Origin: Taxillus chinensis
Taxonomy: Eukaryota; Streptophyta; Magnoliopsida; Santalales; Loranthaceae
DNA length: 64,000 bases
Assembly: GCA_023512835.1 (NCBI GenBank)
Contig: CM042087.1
Coordinates: 52,322,265-52,386,264 of the forward strand
Direction of reading: 5' to 3'
Numbering within the stretch: the stretch's first letter is position 1; every line of letters begins with the position of its first letter. The notes under the pieces were generated by a model. It saw only the letters and a list, made by a program, of their open reading frames with translations, did not search any database and was not told the DNA's origin. Shown piece after piece: positions 10,721-21,227 of this stretch. A program made the position numbers and the translations under genes.

Positions 10721-10842
10721 GCTCCCCCGTAGATCATTTAATCCCCTCAAAGAAAAGCTCCCCCTTGACAAGTCAGGAAAGAGGTCATGAGACATATACG
10801 GGGGTATTACTTGAATAATATATAAAGCATTTTCTCCCCCGT
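10721..10842 (-). other. Three internal polypurine boxes (copia B)
   Basis: On the minus strand three GGGGGAG boxes occur: CTACGGGGGAG (10833-10842 side), CAAGGGGGAG (10757-10767) and CTACGGGGGAG (10721-10730 side). E has three boxes at the same relative places (57581-57590, 57661-57671, 57698-57707). Multiplied purine tracts downstream of RNase H are known in Sireviruses, which supports the lineage call. Confidence 0.75.
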
Positions 10843-11282
10843 AGATTGTGCAATCCTCTCGGTTGACCGTTTCGATTTGTAGAAGTTCGATCTTGTCATC
10901 TTATTAGAAAACTATACTTGTAAGTGATCAGATCATGAACGAGTATTCATCCACCAGGCATTCCAAGCTAGCCCATTTCACTTCTTTCAACTATGCATGT
11001 TAATAGAGTAATCTAAATGAACATGCTTTTGTCATGTGGTGATTAATGGTAGTTAAGATCATGAACCCGAAAGAGGTAAATCATATAAGCCTGTAATTAT
11101 GTTAGCTTTAAATGACTTGATCGGGAAAGCAAGCATCCTTCCATATATGAGGTTGAGATTAATATCGAAACATGAAACCATTAAACAAGAAGTATGATCA
11201 GCAATACAATTGAAGTTTCTACTACTTTCAGGAAATGTACAATGCATGGTCCGAGAGTAAATATACTATTGGGTAATTCAAA

Positions 11283-11780
11283 TGTGAAGCTATCTTTGAG
11301 AAGTCGAGCATACCTAATCGGAAGAGTAGTTCGAAAACCTGGCATCAGGTAGGGGCTTTGTAAGTATGTCCGGCTAATTGATCTTCGATGGCAACATGTT
11401 CCAGCAAAATATGCTTTTTTGAGAACATGATCGCGTATGAAGTGATACCTGACCTCAATGTGCTTCGTCTTAGGATGCATGACAGGATTGTTGCTGATGG
11501 CAATTGCACTAGTGTTGTCACAATAAAGTGGAATAGAGGACATGTCGAATCCGTAGTCAGTAAGTTGACTTTGCATCCAAAGTAGCTGTGCGCAGCAACT
11601 TCTGGCAGCTATATATTCCGCCTCAGCGGTAGAGGTTGATACGGAATTCTGCTTCTTACTGAACCATGAGATCAATCTATTTCCTAGAAACCGACACGTC
11701 ACGTTGTGCTTTTCCTTGTCGATGCGACATCCAAATGGGTCGGCATCGAAATATCCAGGATAAGGTGAAGTTGGACTCCT
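11283..11780 (-). pseudogene. RNase H of copia B
   Basis: Copia-type RNase H, which removes the RNA strand during reverse transcription. Visible motifs are SVSTSTAEAEYIAARSC, LYCDNTSAIAISNNP and TKHIEVRYHFIRDHV (11400-11660). It is joined to RT by a frameshift near 11700-11780, and another frameshift near 11385 leaves the end (LGMLDFSK) in a different frame. The end of pol is placed by comparison with E. Confidence 0.85.
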
Positions 11781-12903
11781 TTGGGTACCAGAGTCCCAAA
11801 TTCATCGTTCCCTTGAGATACCTTAATATCCGTTTAACATGAAGCATATGTGACTCCTTGGGATTCGCCTGGTATCGTGCACAGATGCAAGTTGCAAACA
11901 TAATGTCTGGGCGACTTGCTATAAGATACAACAAGGATCCGATCATCCCTCTGTAGCCAGTCACATTTACTGATATGCCATCCACATCCGGATCTAACTT
12001 GGCACTTACAGACATGGGAGTTTTGACGGGAGATGAGCCTTCCATACCAAACTTCTTAATAAGATCGCGAGTGTACTTAGCCTGATTAATGAAGATTCCT
12101 TCCTTTAATTGTTTAACTTCTATTCCAAGGAAGTAGGACAGTTCTCCCATCATGCTCATTTCAAATTTGTCTGTCATCAACTTAGCAAACTCTTCACAAA
12201 GCTTCGGATTCGTTGATCCGAAAATGATATCATCCACGTATATTTGTACGATCAGAGTGTGTCCTTTCTCTTTTCGTAGAAATAGTGTGGTGTCTATCTT
12301 CCCTTTTTGGAAGTTATGAGCAAGTAGGAATTCTGACAGTGTGTCGTACCAGGCTCTTGGGGCTTGCTTCAAACCATATAGAGCTTTCTAAAGTTTGTAG
12401 ACAAGATGTCTTGCCTTAGGTTCAATGAAGCCGGGAGGTTGTTCAACATACACCTCCTCTTGAAGGTCTCCATTTAGGAATGCGCTCTTGACGTCCATTT
12501 GATAAACTATGAAGTTTTCATATGAAGCATACGCCAGAAACATTCGGATTGCCTCAAGTCTTGCGACCGGAGCAAAGGTTTCATCATAATATATTCCTTC
12601 TTCTTGACGATATCCTTTGGCTACCAGTCTGGCTTTGTTCCGGATTACTATTCCATCCGTATCAAGCTTGTTCCGGAACACCCATTTAACGCCAATGACT
12701 TGATGAGACTTAGGCCTTGGTACTAAGGTCCACACATTATTTCTCTTAAATTGATTCAGCTCTTCTTGCATGGCTTCTATCCAATTCGAATCTTGAAGAG
12801 CTTCATCTACCACCTTTGGTTCTATTTGAGATAGAAAACACGAGTAAAGACTCATGTTGGAGGTAGCTGCTCTTGTTCTTACACCAACGAGTAGGATCAC
12901 CAA
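11781..12903 (-). pseudogene. Reverse transcriptase of copia B
   Basis: Copia RT (RVT_2 type). It starts with [20 protein letters not shown], then [46 protein letters not shown] (first catalytic Asp), [13 protein letters not shown] and YVDDIIFGS (12220-12245), so the catalytic aspartates are intact. A single TAG at 12388-12390 (between LVYKL and KALYG) splits it into two open pieces. With B and E sharing over nine residues in ten by eye, E is its closest relative here. Confidence 0.9.
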
Positions 12904-13097
12904 TCACTTGATCCGAGGGATGGTTTCGGGTCCATCTATAATTCTTGCATATGTTGGTTGATCTTGAACAATTTGAAGCTCTTCCAGTTGGGTGGTTCAA
13001 TTGTATCGACTGGTTGAGCTTCGTCCGGACTAGATGTTTCCGTATTGAGAGGTATGGATGAACTAGTTGGTTCTTCAACACTTGTTTCTTCCAAGTG

Positions 13098-14078
13098 TTA
13101 ACTAGTCCGGACGGACTTGAAGGTGCTCCGAATTTTGTGTATCCGTAGGAGTATGTCCGGAGCTAAATGATAGTCCGGTGTCGAGTCATCCGTAGCATCA
13201 TCCATAAAGTTTCGTTGTGTTTCGCTGATGCCACGTGGTTGGTCGGGATATGTAACGGGAATATTCATAAACTTCGAGTAATCGACGTTGCTTGTCCATG
13301 ACCTGCATATTGGAATTTGAAGAACCGACTTTTGACCAATTGAGATTTGCTTCATCAAAGGTCACATGGATAGATTCTTCAACTTTAAAAAGTTTTCTAT
13401 TAAAGACCCGATAAGCCTTGCTATGTAGTGAGTACCCGACAAAAAATCCCATCATCGTTTTTTGGTTCAAACTTATTCCGGGTCTCTTTGCCATTGATCG
13501 GTATATGCAAGTACACCCAAAGCTCCGAAATGTGAAATTGAAGGTTTTCGTCCTCTCCACATCTCATAGGGTGTTTTCATGGTAGATTTATTTATTAGAG
13601 TTCCGTTTCCGAACATAGCAGGCAATGGACACAACTTCAGCCCATGGGCGAGAGGAAGCGTTGCCCCTGCTAACATGGATCTACCAGCTTCAACTAAAGT
13701 ACGATTCTTGCGCTCGGCTACCCCATTTTGTTGTGGGGTTCGGGAGAGCAGAGAAGTCATCTTGTATGCCCTGTTCAGAACAATATGATCTCATTTCGAA
13801 AAATCAAATTACGGACCATGATCACTCCTGATGCATTTAATGCTCGGTCCTTGTGAGTTGCTTATCCAGTGAAGAGATCTACAAGATGCTCAAAAGTTTG
13901 ATCCTTTGATTTCAGGAACATCACCCATGTGTATCTGGTGAAATCATCGATAACCACAAGGGTATATCTCGACTGACTAGAGATGGAACGGATATAGGAC
14001 CACGAGAGGTCCATATGAAGAAGTTGTAGAGGAGCCAGTTATTGAGTTAACCGATTTGCTCTTAAAGCCGTGTTTGGT
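13098..14078 (-). pseudogene. Integrase core of copia B, decayed
   Basis: The core is spread over frames: the TLVVIDDFTRYTWVMFL-type stretch near 13900-13990, then RTPQQNGVAERKNRTLVEAGRS (13650-13740), which holds the third catalytic residue Glu. Next come STMKTPYEMWRGRKPSISHF and a C-terminal segment with NRKLFKVEESIHVTFDEANL (13340-13400). Several short indels and stops (near 13830, 13480, 13360) break it. It would insert the cDNA into the host chromosome; this copy cannot make a whole enzyme. Confidence 0.85.
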
Positions 14079-14675
14079 CTATTTACCAAGTTGGCATTCT
14101 CGACAGAGAGAGTCTCTGGAGAACTTGAGTTTGGGTAGACCAGTGACAAGATCAAGTGACGCTAATTTAGACAAAGTCTTAAAGTTTAAATGTGCGCATC
14201 GCTTATGCCATAGCCAACTATCTTCATCTGATGCTTTCGTGAGGAAGCATACAGGGTTAGAAGAATTATTTCTTAAGACCACTGAGTATATGTTCCCATC
14301 TCTTGATCCGGATAACTTAACATCTCCGGATAAGTTTTCTCTTACTGTACAGGTGTTGGACAAAAAGGAAACAGTAAATCCTTTATCACATAGATTACTA
14401 ACACTTAGCAAATTATGCTTTAAACCTTCGACTAGTGCAACTTTAGTGATTGATACACAGCCGTTAGTTAAAGTGCCATACCCGACAGTCTTACCTTTCT
14501 TGTTGTCGCCATATGAAACGGATGGACCTTGTTTATCATTAACTTCTACAAGCAGAGTCTGATCACCCGTCATATGTCCGGAGCATCCACTATCAAGGAT
14601 CCACTTGCTTTTATTGATCTTTAACTTCAAGTGATCCGGCAATGCATTCCAGAGATGCTCCTGAAAGACAACAAG
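14079..14675 (-). CDS. Protease and pre-integrase domain of copia B
   Basis: Open for 188 codons (14079-14642). Aspartic protease active site WILDSGCSGHMTGDQ at about 14560-14605, then the integrase HHCC zinc-binding region: HKRCAHLNFKTLSKLASLDL with CRECQLGKQ near the 3' end. The frame is continuous with gag except for the TAA at 14676-14678. This is the best preserved protease in the A/B/E family here. Confidence 0.87.
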   Translation of the reverse strand, partial: LVVFQEHLWNALPDHLKLKINKSKWILDSGCSGHMTGDQTLLVEVNDKQGPSVSYGDNKKGKTVGYGTLTNGCVSITKVALVEGLKHNLLSVSNLCDKGFTVSFLSNTCTVRENLSGDVKLSGSRDGNIYSVVLRNNSSNPVCFLTKASDEDSWLWHKRCAHLNFKTLSKLASLDLVTGLPKLKFSRDSLCRECQLGK

Positions 14676-16217
14676 TTACACTTTTGGTGCCCAAACTTGT
14701 TTCAGGCGGTTAGAGAGAGCAGCGAGATTGTCAACATTTACTGGATTTGATTTTGCTAGGACTCTTAGCTTTCCAAGTTGACATTAACTTGTTAGTTTCA
14801 GCTACTTCTTTTATTTGGGTTTTCTTGGGAGAGACACTCCTTTTAGATTTAGATTTTGTTTTGCTCGAAGAACCCCTTTTATAAAACCGATCTTTATTGG
14901 ATTGAAATTGATTACAAAGCCAGCTATCGGATAGACTCCAACATTCATAGTGATAATGACCCATTTCCCTACGGATGGAACAGACACTATAATGTGAAGT
15001 ACAAACAGGGGATACAGGTCTCTTAGATTCTACAGATTTTCTACTCTGTTCCCTGTGGCCTAATCCATTGCGTTTGGGTGACGCGTTCTTGGCCCTAAAT
15101 GCGTCAGCCTTAGCCTTGTCTTTCTTTTTGGGTGCTACAGTTTTGGCTTTAACTGCAGCGACCTTCCCTTAATCTTTAGTTATGGGTGCTTCTTGGTTCG
15201 GGAAGTGCGATGGCACCTCGACCACAATCATAAACTATGGTGCCACCTGAAATGAAACCATCCAACGGTTTAGATGTACTAACAGGATATAAGTTGGTTA
15301 GTTTAGGAGTGAAATCCGGAGGACACTCAGTAGCTTGAGCTATGGAAGTTGATGGTTCGGAACCTAGGCCAGGTTTGACTCGGATGTCGTCAGGATCAGT
15401 CCTAAAGGTAGAGGCTATTCCCCCGGATTTTAGCCACTTGCGGTTTATTTCCTTTTCCTGTTCCAGTTCATTTTCGAGTCTTTTTACTATAACTTTTAGG
15501 CCTGAGAGATTGGTATTTAACAAATGATTTTCAGCTCTTAGATCATGATACCAAGCTTCTTTTCCTCTGAAGTTAGTGATGTCCTTTTCGAGTCTATTAA
15601 TAGTAAATTCAAGACGTTTATTCTGACTTTCCATATCTTTGTACATTTGAGTAATTATTAGTCTCTCATTTTTTTCGTGATCACATGCAGTAGTAAGAGA
15701 TTCTAATTTACTCAGGAGCTCAGAGATAGAAGGTACCTCAGTATTTGCCATGAGGCAGACGTTCGGCTTAGTAGTCAGCTCATCATCCGAGGATTCCTCC
15801 TCTTCTTCCGAGCCACTCATGTATTTTGTCACGAGCGCCTTCCTCTTGCTCTTGCTGTTATCTGAGGTGGAGCGGCGAGGAGTTACCTTGTCACTTTTCT
15901 CAGCCACTTTTGTTTTGGACCTGCATTCCTTGGCCCAGTGACCGGTTTTCCCACAGTTGAAACATTCCTGGGAACTGGACTCCGGTCACTCCTTCCTTTG
16001 GAACGATGATGATAAGCGTCTTCTGAACCCTTTTTTGCTTTTCCGTAGGAATCGCTCAAAGGATTTGACAAGAAGGGCTATCTCTTCCTCCTCGTCAGAA
16101 TCAGAATTGTCGGATACGTCCGTATCATCATTCCTCAGTATGTTTAGACATTCTGTAGCTTTGAGAGCTACCCCCTTTTCTTTCCGAGCTATTTTCTCAT
16201 CCCTGTCAGAGTACTTA

Positions 16218-18455
16218 TGTCACGTCCCCGAATTCCAGGGAACCCGGAACCGGGTACATGACTTCCCCTTGCCCGCACCCGAAAGGTCAAGGGGTTGGTG
16301 ACTAGCACCAAAAGAGATTACACCGCGGGTGCTGTCTCAAATATGCAACCCTGTACAGTCATACATCAAGGGTAATCCTGTACTTTCCCATATATCATCA
16401 TGCATACAAAGAATCAAACAGTCATACAGACATCACATCATACAGTATGCAAATACAACTGTCCACGGACCCATGTCCGGGATATCACATAAAACAATAC
16501 AGAATATAACTATATCATACATCAGAGTAGGGGGCGTCCTCCTGGAAGAAAGTCCTCCACTAGTCTCGGGTCACACCTGAAAAGGGTAAACAACAAGTAG
16601 GGGTGAGCGACAAGCTCAGTAGGTGACCCTAACACTCCACATCATGCAACACATATAAGTCTATACTATATGCTTAGTGTACTCGTGCACCGTGTAGTGT
16701 GCACAATCATCAGGACTCGGCTGCAACAAACATCAGGACAACTTGTCCACGATCCTCCATGAGATCCCGGCTCGGGGCACTCGGCCCTAGCTCCACGAGC
16801 TCAACGGCTCAACTCAGGCCTTAGCTTTGTCCCACGCGCAATATGCCCGGCCACGATCGCCACACAGGCCTGCCATCGGTGCATATGCCTGCCACGTCAA
16901 CCACATAGCACCATCGGTGCATCACGGTGAGAACCCAAACAAGTCACGGAGTCCATGCCCCAATACCTCACACCAACATACTAACATTAGTATGGCATGT
17001 CATTTTCAATATTCCTTTAAGCGTAGCCGGTATTCACAAGTAAGTCTTTAATCCTTGATTTATGAAGGAAGTACCCATAGCAACTATTTTCTTGAAATCA
17101 AAAGTCCCGGCATTGGGTTCCCATAGCATAAATAAGATAATCTGATTTTTTGGGGATTTTTCGAGATGTCTAACCCCACTTTCCAAAAATTCACCACTAC
17201 GAACTTTTAGGTTTTTCCGAGATTTTACACTAAAACCCAATTTTCACATTTTGAAATAGTGGGAATTAATTTTTCTAGTATTTTTCTTTGAATCCAAATG
17301 GGGGGTATTTCGTTATTTACATAGTAACTTAAGTAGAAATGTGTAGATGGGTATAGGTTACTTTGTAAATAGGTCCAGTCAAACTGTATTTCGAATCTGC
17401 CAGTGAAACTACATTTTCGAATCTGCCTTTACTGTATTTCGAATCTCTTTTCGGACTGCCTTCGACTCTCGAACCTACACTCGAACTACCTTCGAAAACT
17501 ACCTTCGAAGTACCCATGAACTGCCTTCGAAACTCCCTTCGAAGTACCTTCGAACCTTCGAAACGATACTCGAAAATTTCACATTCGACACTCGAAATTA
17601 CACTACATCGAACCTACCTTCGAACCTTCGAAACTGCACATTCGAAATTTCCAATTTCCGATCGATCTCATCGGTCGTTCTCTACCTGATTCACGACGAT
17701 TCATCGTTCATCATCGTTTTTCACTGTTTCTCGTCTGGATTCAACCGAAACCTCCAGACCTTTCGAATCTCATAAAACTCATACCTAATACTATATATTA
17801 GGTTTTAAATCACGTCTTACCCCTCGAACGCATTTTAAATACAAGTTTCAACCCAAAATTGGTTTTTCCCCAAATTCTAGGGTTCAACACGAATTTGCAT
17901 GATTTCATCAAATTCTTACATGTTAATCCAAAAAAAACGGCAAGAAAAGGGTGAAGAATCAGTGGAACACCTACCTGGAATGATTCTTAATGCTTGAACG
18001 AGCTCAAAACGCCCCAAATCGCCAAGGCCTCCAAGCTTCCTTCTCTCTTTCTCTCTCTAAGCTCTCCAACGCAGATGCAGAAATGCTAAAACGTAACGTG
18101 GAAGCTCTCTTTCCCCTATTTATATTTTTGCCAGTCAACTGACCTAGTCAACCATTGACCCAGTCAATAATTAACCTCCAAGGTCCCGAACTCCAAATTG
18201 AGTCAAACTACAGTCAAAACGCTCGAAATGATGAGCACAATACTACACAGATATTAGTACACCCAAATGACCGCTCAAATGCAAAGTCAACCAATAGACC
18301 CCGAAAAGTCAACAATCGGGTCAAACGGGGCCCCGACTCGGAATCGGGCCCAAGTACAGTCAAAATGCTCACATTGACGGCTACACTACCGTCCTGATAG
18401 TTACATTCCCATAAAATGACTATCTCTCAAGACTACCCAAATACGAGTCTTTACA
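16218..18455 (-). mobile_element. Solo gypsy LTR S3 inside gag of B
   Basis: 2238 bp running from TGTCACGTCCCCG to CTTTACA, with a perfect TSD ACTTA at 16213-16217 and 18456-18460. On the minus strand it starts TGTAAAGACTCG and ends CGGGGACGTGACA, like the G LTR (TGTAAGGACCCG ... GGGGCGTGACA) and the F LTR end, so it belongs to a related Tekay-type gypsy family. It holds no primer site or coding region, so it is a solo LTR left by LTR-LTR recombination. Promoter-like TATAAATA on the minus strand at 18117-18124. Confidence 0.9.
17385..17650. repeat. TTCGAA-rich cluster in S3
   Basis: A run of more than fifteen TTCGAA/CTCGAA words, several as GAACCTTCGAA, which fits the GAAnnTTC core of a plant heat-shock element. 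The cluster lies upstream of the S3 TATA box in its transcription direction. Similar but looser CGAAG/TTCGA arrays occur in the LTRs of D and F. Confidence 0.6.
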
Positions 18456-19266
18456 ACTTAAACCTGACTTCGTGAGTCCGCAGCTCTCCATACAGTTCTT
18501 CAAGGGGAACATACTGCCAGTTTTTGTCTGATTGCATCTGGAGTTGTTTGGAGTAGTAGCGATCCGGCAAGGAGCGAAAGAACTTGTCATTGATCTGAGA
18601 TTGAGAATAGTGCTCATTGACAGTCTTCAGCTCAAGAATGAGCTTGCCGAATCTCCGATAGATGCTTTCTAGTGATTCGCCCGGTTTATGATTAAAACTC
18701 TCAAAGTTACGTCCGAGAGTGCGGATCACATTCTCGTATCCGGGACCGACTCCCCTCATAGAGGATTGTCGGTTGTCCCAAACGGCTTTTCTTTGTCGTG
18801 CGGCCCTGGACGTCCGTGAAAGCCTCGGAATCCAAAGACGATGTAACATAAGCGAGCCTTTTCACTAGCGCACCGCCAGGCTCTTTCATCGTTGGTAAGT
18901 TCAAGATCTGTCTTTGGCCTCCTAACTCCATGTTCTCCGATAGTCATCGGAATTGGAATCTCCCGATGAAGACATGGCCACATAAGATGATCATGGCATA
19001 CCATAAACATCTTCATGCGAGCTTTCCACCTGGGAGAAAAGCTCAGGTGTGAATTTGGGCGGTTTCGTTAAAGTAAAACCAGAACTCCGTGGTTGAGAAG
19101 TGGCGGCAGCAGCAGGTTGAGGTGGGTCGACATTTTCATTGCTGCTTCGATTCGGGATGGGCTCCTGTGCACCTTCGGAGTTAAGGGGAGTGTTGAATAG
19201 CATACTGCTCTCTTCGGCCATTTCTGAGATTGAAAGAGTGGGATCTCTACTTAGAACAAAGTAGAA

Positions 19267-19281
19267 CTTGCTCTGATACCA
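19267..19281 (-). other. Primer binding site of copia B
   Basis: Minus strand TGGTATCAGAGCAAG, complementary to initiator tRNA-Met, two bases from the LTR end. Confidence 0.9.
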
Positions 19282-19283
19282 CT

Positions 19284-20533
19284 TGATGGTCCCTTGGAGC
19301 CTAAAAGGGGGGGGGGTGAATAGGCTCTAATTAAAACTCTTTTCTTTCTCTGAAGACAGAAACACTTATCTAGTTTAAGTGATAGAATCACTGCGGAAGA
19401 TAACTAGATAGTGGAAGTATTTTGTTTTATTATCACGAGATGAATACAACAAAATAGAAGCAAAACTCTCTTACACTCTGTTTACAAATGAACTCACACT
19501 CTAGCCAAATTCTATCTCCAAAGATGGAAAAACTCCTCTATCTTTTTGATAACGTACAAGTATGAATATTTATACAAAACATTCCTAAGAGACAACCTTG
19601 GAACTTGTAGTTCCGGAATGCGTTCAGCACTAACTATCCCTCGGTAATCTCTCTGCCTTGACTGCTGCGAATTGTGGAGCTCAAGATCTTGGATTTGAAG
19701 AGTATAAGTGTCTTTGTGAGTTCCCAGATACAATTAAGGTTGAGTTCACATATCCGGATGATCCACGTGTAAGATCCTTCAGGTTCTCAATAAATTTGTC
19801 TTATATCGGGACACCACGAGCTGATAACTTTAAATGCGGTTTAGTTGAAGCAGTGTCTTCTTGGTCCGGTGTAATTTTCCTTACTCCATAGCTAATGAAG
19901 CTCGGAACCTTACTCCGTGTCAGTGGTTGCTTACTCCGTATCTATTTAGTACCGGAATCCTTAGTCCGTGTCAGCGCTTCCTTACTCCGCATGTAAATTC
20001 CTTACTCCGTATGTAAGTTCCTTATTCCGTATGTAAGTTCCTTACTCCGCATGTAAGTTCCTTACTCCGCATGTAAGTTCCTTACTCCGGGCGAGTCTTG
20101 AAAAGTCTGATAACTTATTCCGTGTCAGTGCTTTCTTACTCCGCATGTAAATTCCTTACTCCGTATGTAATTTCCTTACTCCGTATGTAAGTTCCTTACT
20201 CCGTATGTAAGTTCCTTACTCCGGGCGAGTAATAAATCCAGATTCCTTACTCCGCATCTGGTTTCCTTACTCCGCACTTATCCTTTAAGTTCTTAGTCCG
20301 TACGAATGTTCCTTATTCCGTATGTATCTGTTACTTGATTATTTACCAAGTGTTTGACGACACTCACTCTTGTCCGGATCAGGATTATGTATCCTGTCCT
20401 TAGCTTTGCTCTCACGAGTGCATTTCTGGATTAGTGACATATCTTCTGCAATGATCAAATAAACACAAAAGATCTCAGATCAAATTACATAAGGCTTTAT
20501 CAGCATTATCCAAATTCTGGGTTTGATCCAACA
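19284..20533 (-). repeat. 5' LTR of copia B
   Basis: 1250 bp, TGATGGTCCC at 19284 to CCAACA at 20533, matching the 3' LTR with only scattered substitutions and small repeat-number differences. TATA-like TATAAATA (minus) at 19567-19574. TTACTCCG array at 19877-20327. The right TSD AGAAC follows at 20534. Confidence 0.93.
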
Positions 20534-20538
20534 AGAAC

Positions 20539-21227
20539 CTAGGGTGCTGCAGGCTCGCTTTGTAAGGGACATGGACATCTTCACATCTGACTTCTTACGG
20601 CGGATTTCAGGTAATGAATTTTTATGTACAAATGATGTGGATTTATTTTGCAGGACCATGCGATTCGTAGTGGAGGCTGAGCCTCATGATTATCCGTTGG
20701 CCCAGTACACGTCTATTATGCTGTGCGAGTTATACGAGCACCCCTTGTCTGAAACTGTTCTACGTCAGCACATGAATGGTGCGAATGAAGGCCACTGACC
20801 CTGGCGCACCGTGCATGAGGTACTAATACCTGTACACATTGACCACCATTTTGTCTTAGTGTATTTGGATTTGAGTGTAGGGCATGCAGTGCTGTATGAT
20901 CCCAGTCAAGGCCATGGGTTTGGAAGAAGAAAGAGACAGCTTGTTCATGGCTTCATGAAACGAATCAAAGACGCCATGACGAAAGAGGGGTTGTTGCAGA
21001 GCAAATTACCTCTGATTCACCTCATTGAAATGGAATTCCCTCAACAGCCTGACTAGTTCAGCTGTGGGATTTTTGTTTGCTATTATTTACTGGCTATCCT
21101 GCAGCACAGAGATAGTTGGGCGGTCCGCGGCGAAATTTCAGCTGATTTTGTGACTCGGGTGCGGAGAATGGTGGCCCAAGTGATATACTATTATAGCTTA
21201 CTAGCAGATAGGTCAGGTTCTTCTTAA
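20539..21227 (+). pseudogene. C element ORF, 3' part: Ulp1/SENP-like protease
   Basis: Continuation of the ORF interrupted at 5472; the frame carries on across the AGAAC duplication. The N-terminal part reads RFVRDMDIFTSDFLRRISG. The C48 protease signatures follow: HIDHHFVLVYLDL (His codon 20847-20849), LYDPS (Asp 20898-20900), QQPD, then FSCGIFVCYY (Cys 21063-21065). Two nonsense codons in one frame, TGA at 20796-20798 and TAG at 21054-21056, break it. The natural end is TAA at 21225-21227. All catalytic positions are still readable, so it decayed after a functional period. Confidence 0.8.

Larger units (their letters stand above)
9623..11280 (-). other. Pol-ORF2 spacer of copia B
   Basis: 1.66 kb without a convincing gene. 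The 199-codon open stretch at 9577-10176 overlaps the ORF2 start in another frame and has no recognisable domain, so I treat it as leader. The leader (about 9700-10050) is strongly similar to E 58380-58720, including ATTAAATGCAT and the TCTTATAT box. The middle contains three purine boxes (10721-10842). Confidence 0.7.
14679..19221 (-). pseudogene. Gag of copia B, split by solo LTR S3
   Basis: Begins at the conserved ATG (MAEESSMLFNTPLNSEG). Frameshifts occur near 19030, 18880 and 18720. The SLPDRYYSKQLQMQSDKNW part ends at 18461, where S3 intervenes; it resumes at 16212 with YSDRDEKIARKEKG. A TGA near 15985, shared with E, precedes the first knuckle CFNCGKTGHWAKEC (about 15924-15965). The coiled-coil part is open at 15176-15907. 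The second knuckle region (CREMGHYHYEC) is near 14930-14990. Gag ends at the TAA 14676-14678. Confidence 0.88.
5473..20533 (-). mobile_element. Copia element B (giant Sirevirus-like) with ORF2
   Basis: Complete 15,061-bp minus-strand element, including the 2.2-kb solo LTR S3. Order in its own direction: 5' LTR (19284-20533), primer site, gag, protease, integrase, reverse transcriptase, RNase H, a 1.6-kb spacer with three purine boxes, ORF2, purine tract, 3' LTR (5473-6700). The 5-bp TSD AGAAC is perfect (5468-5472 and 20534-20538). The two LTRs are nearly identical by eye, yet gag and pol carry many frameshifts. Integrase upstream of RT gives the copia order. The spacer purine boxes, the extra 3' ORF and the size point to the Sirevirus (SIRE/Maximus) lineage. 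Confidence 0.93.

Noticed and set aside
16218..18455. Possible CRISPR or satellite array from repeated TTCGAA words
   Set aside because: Irregular spacing and no repeat-spacer structure; the unit lies in a solo LTR with TSD.
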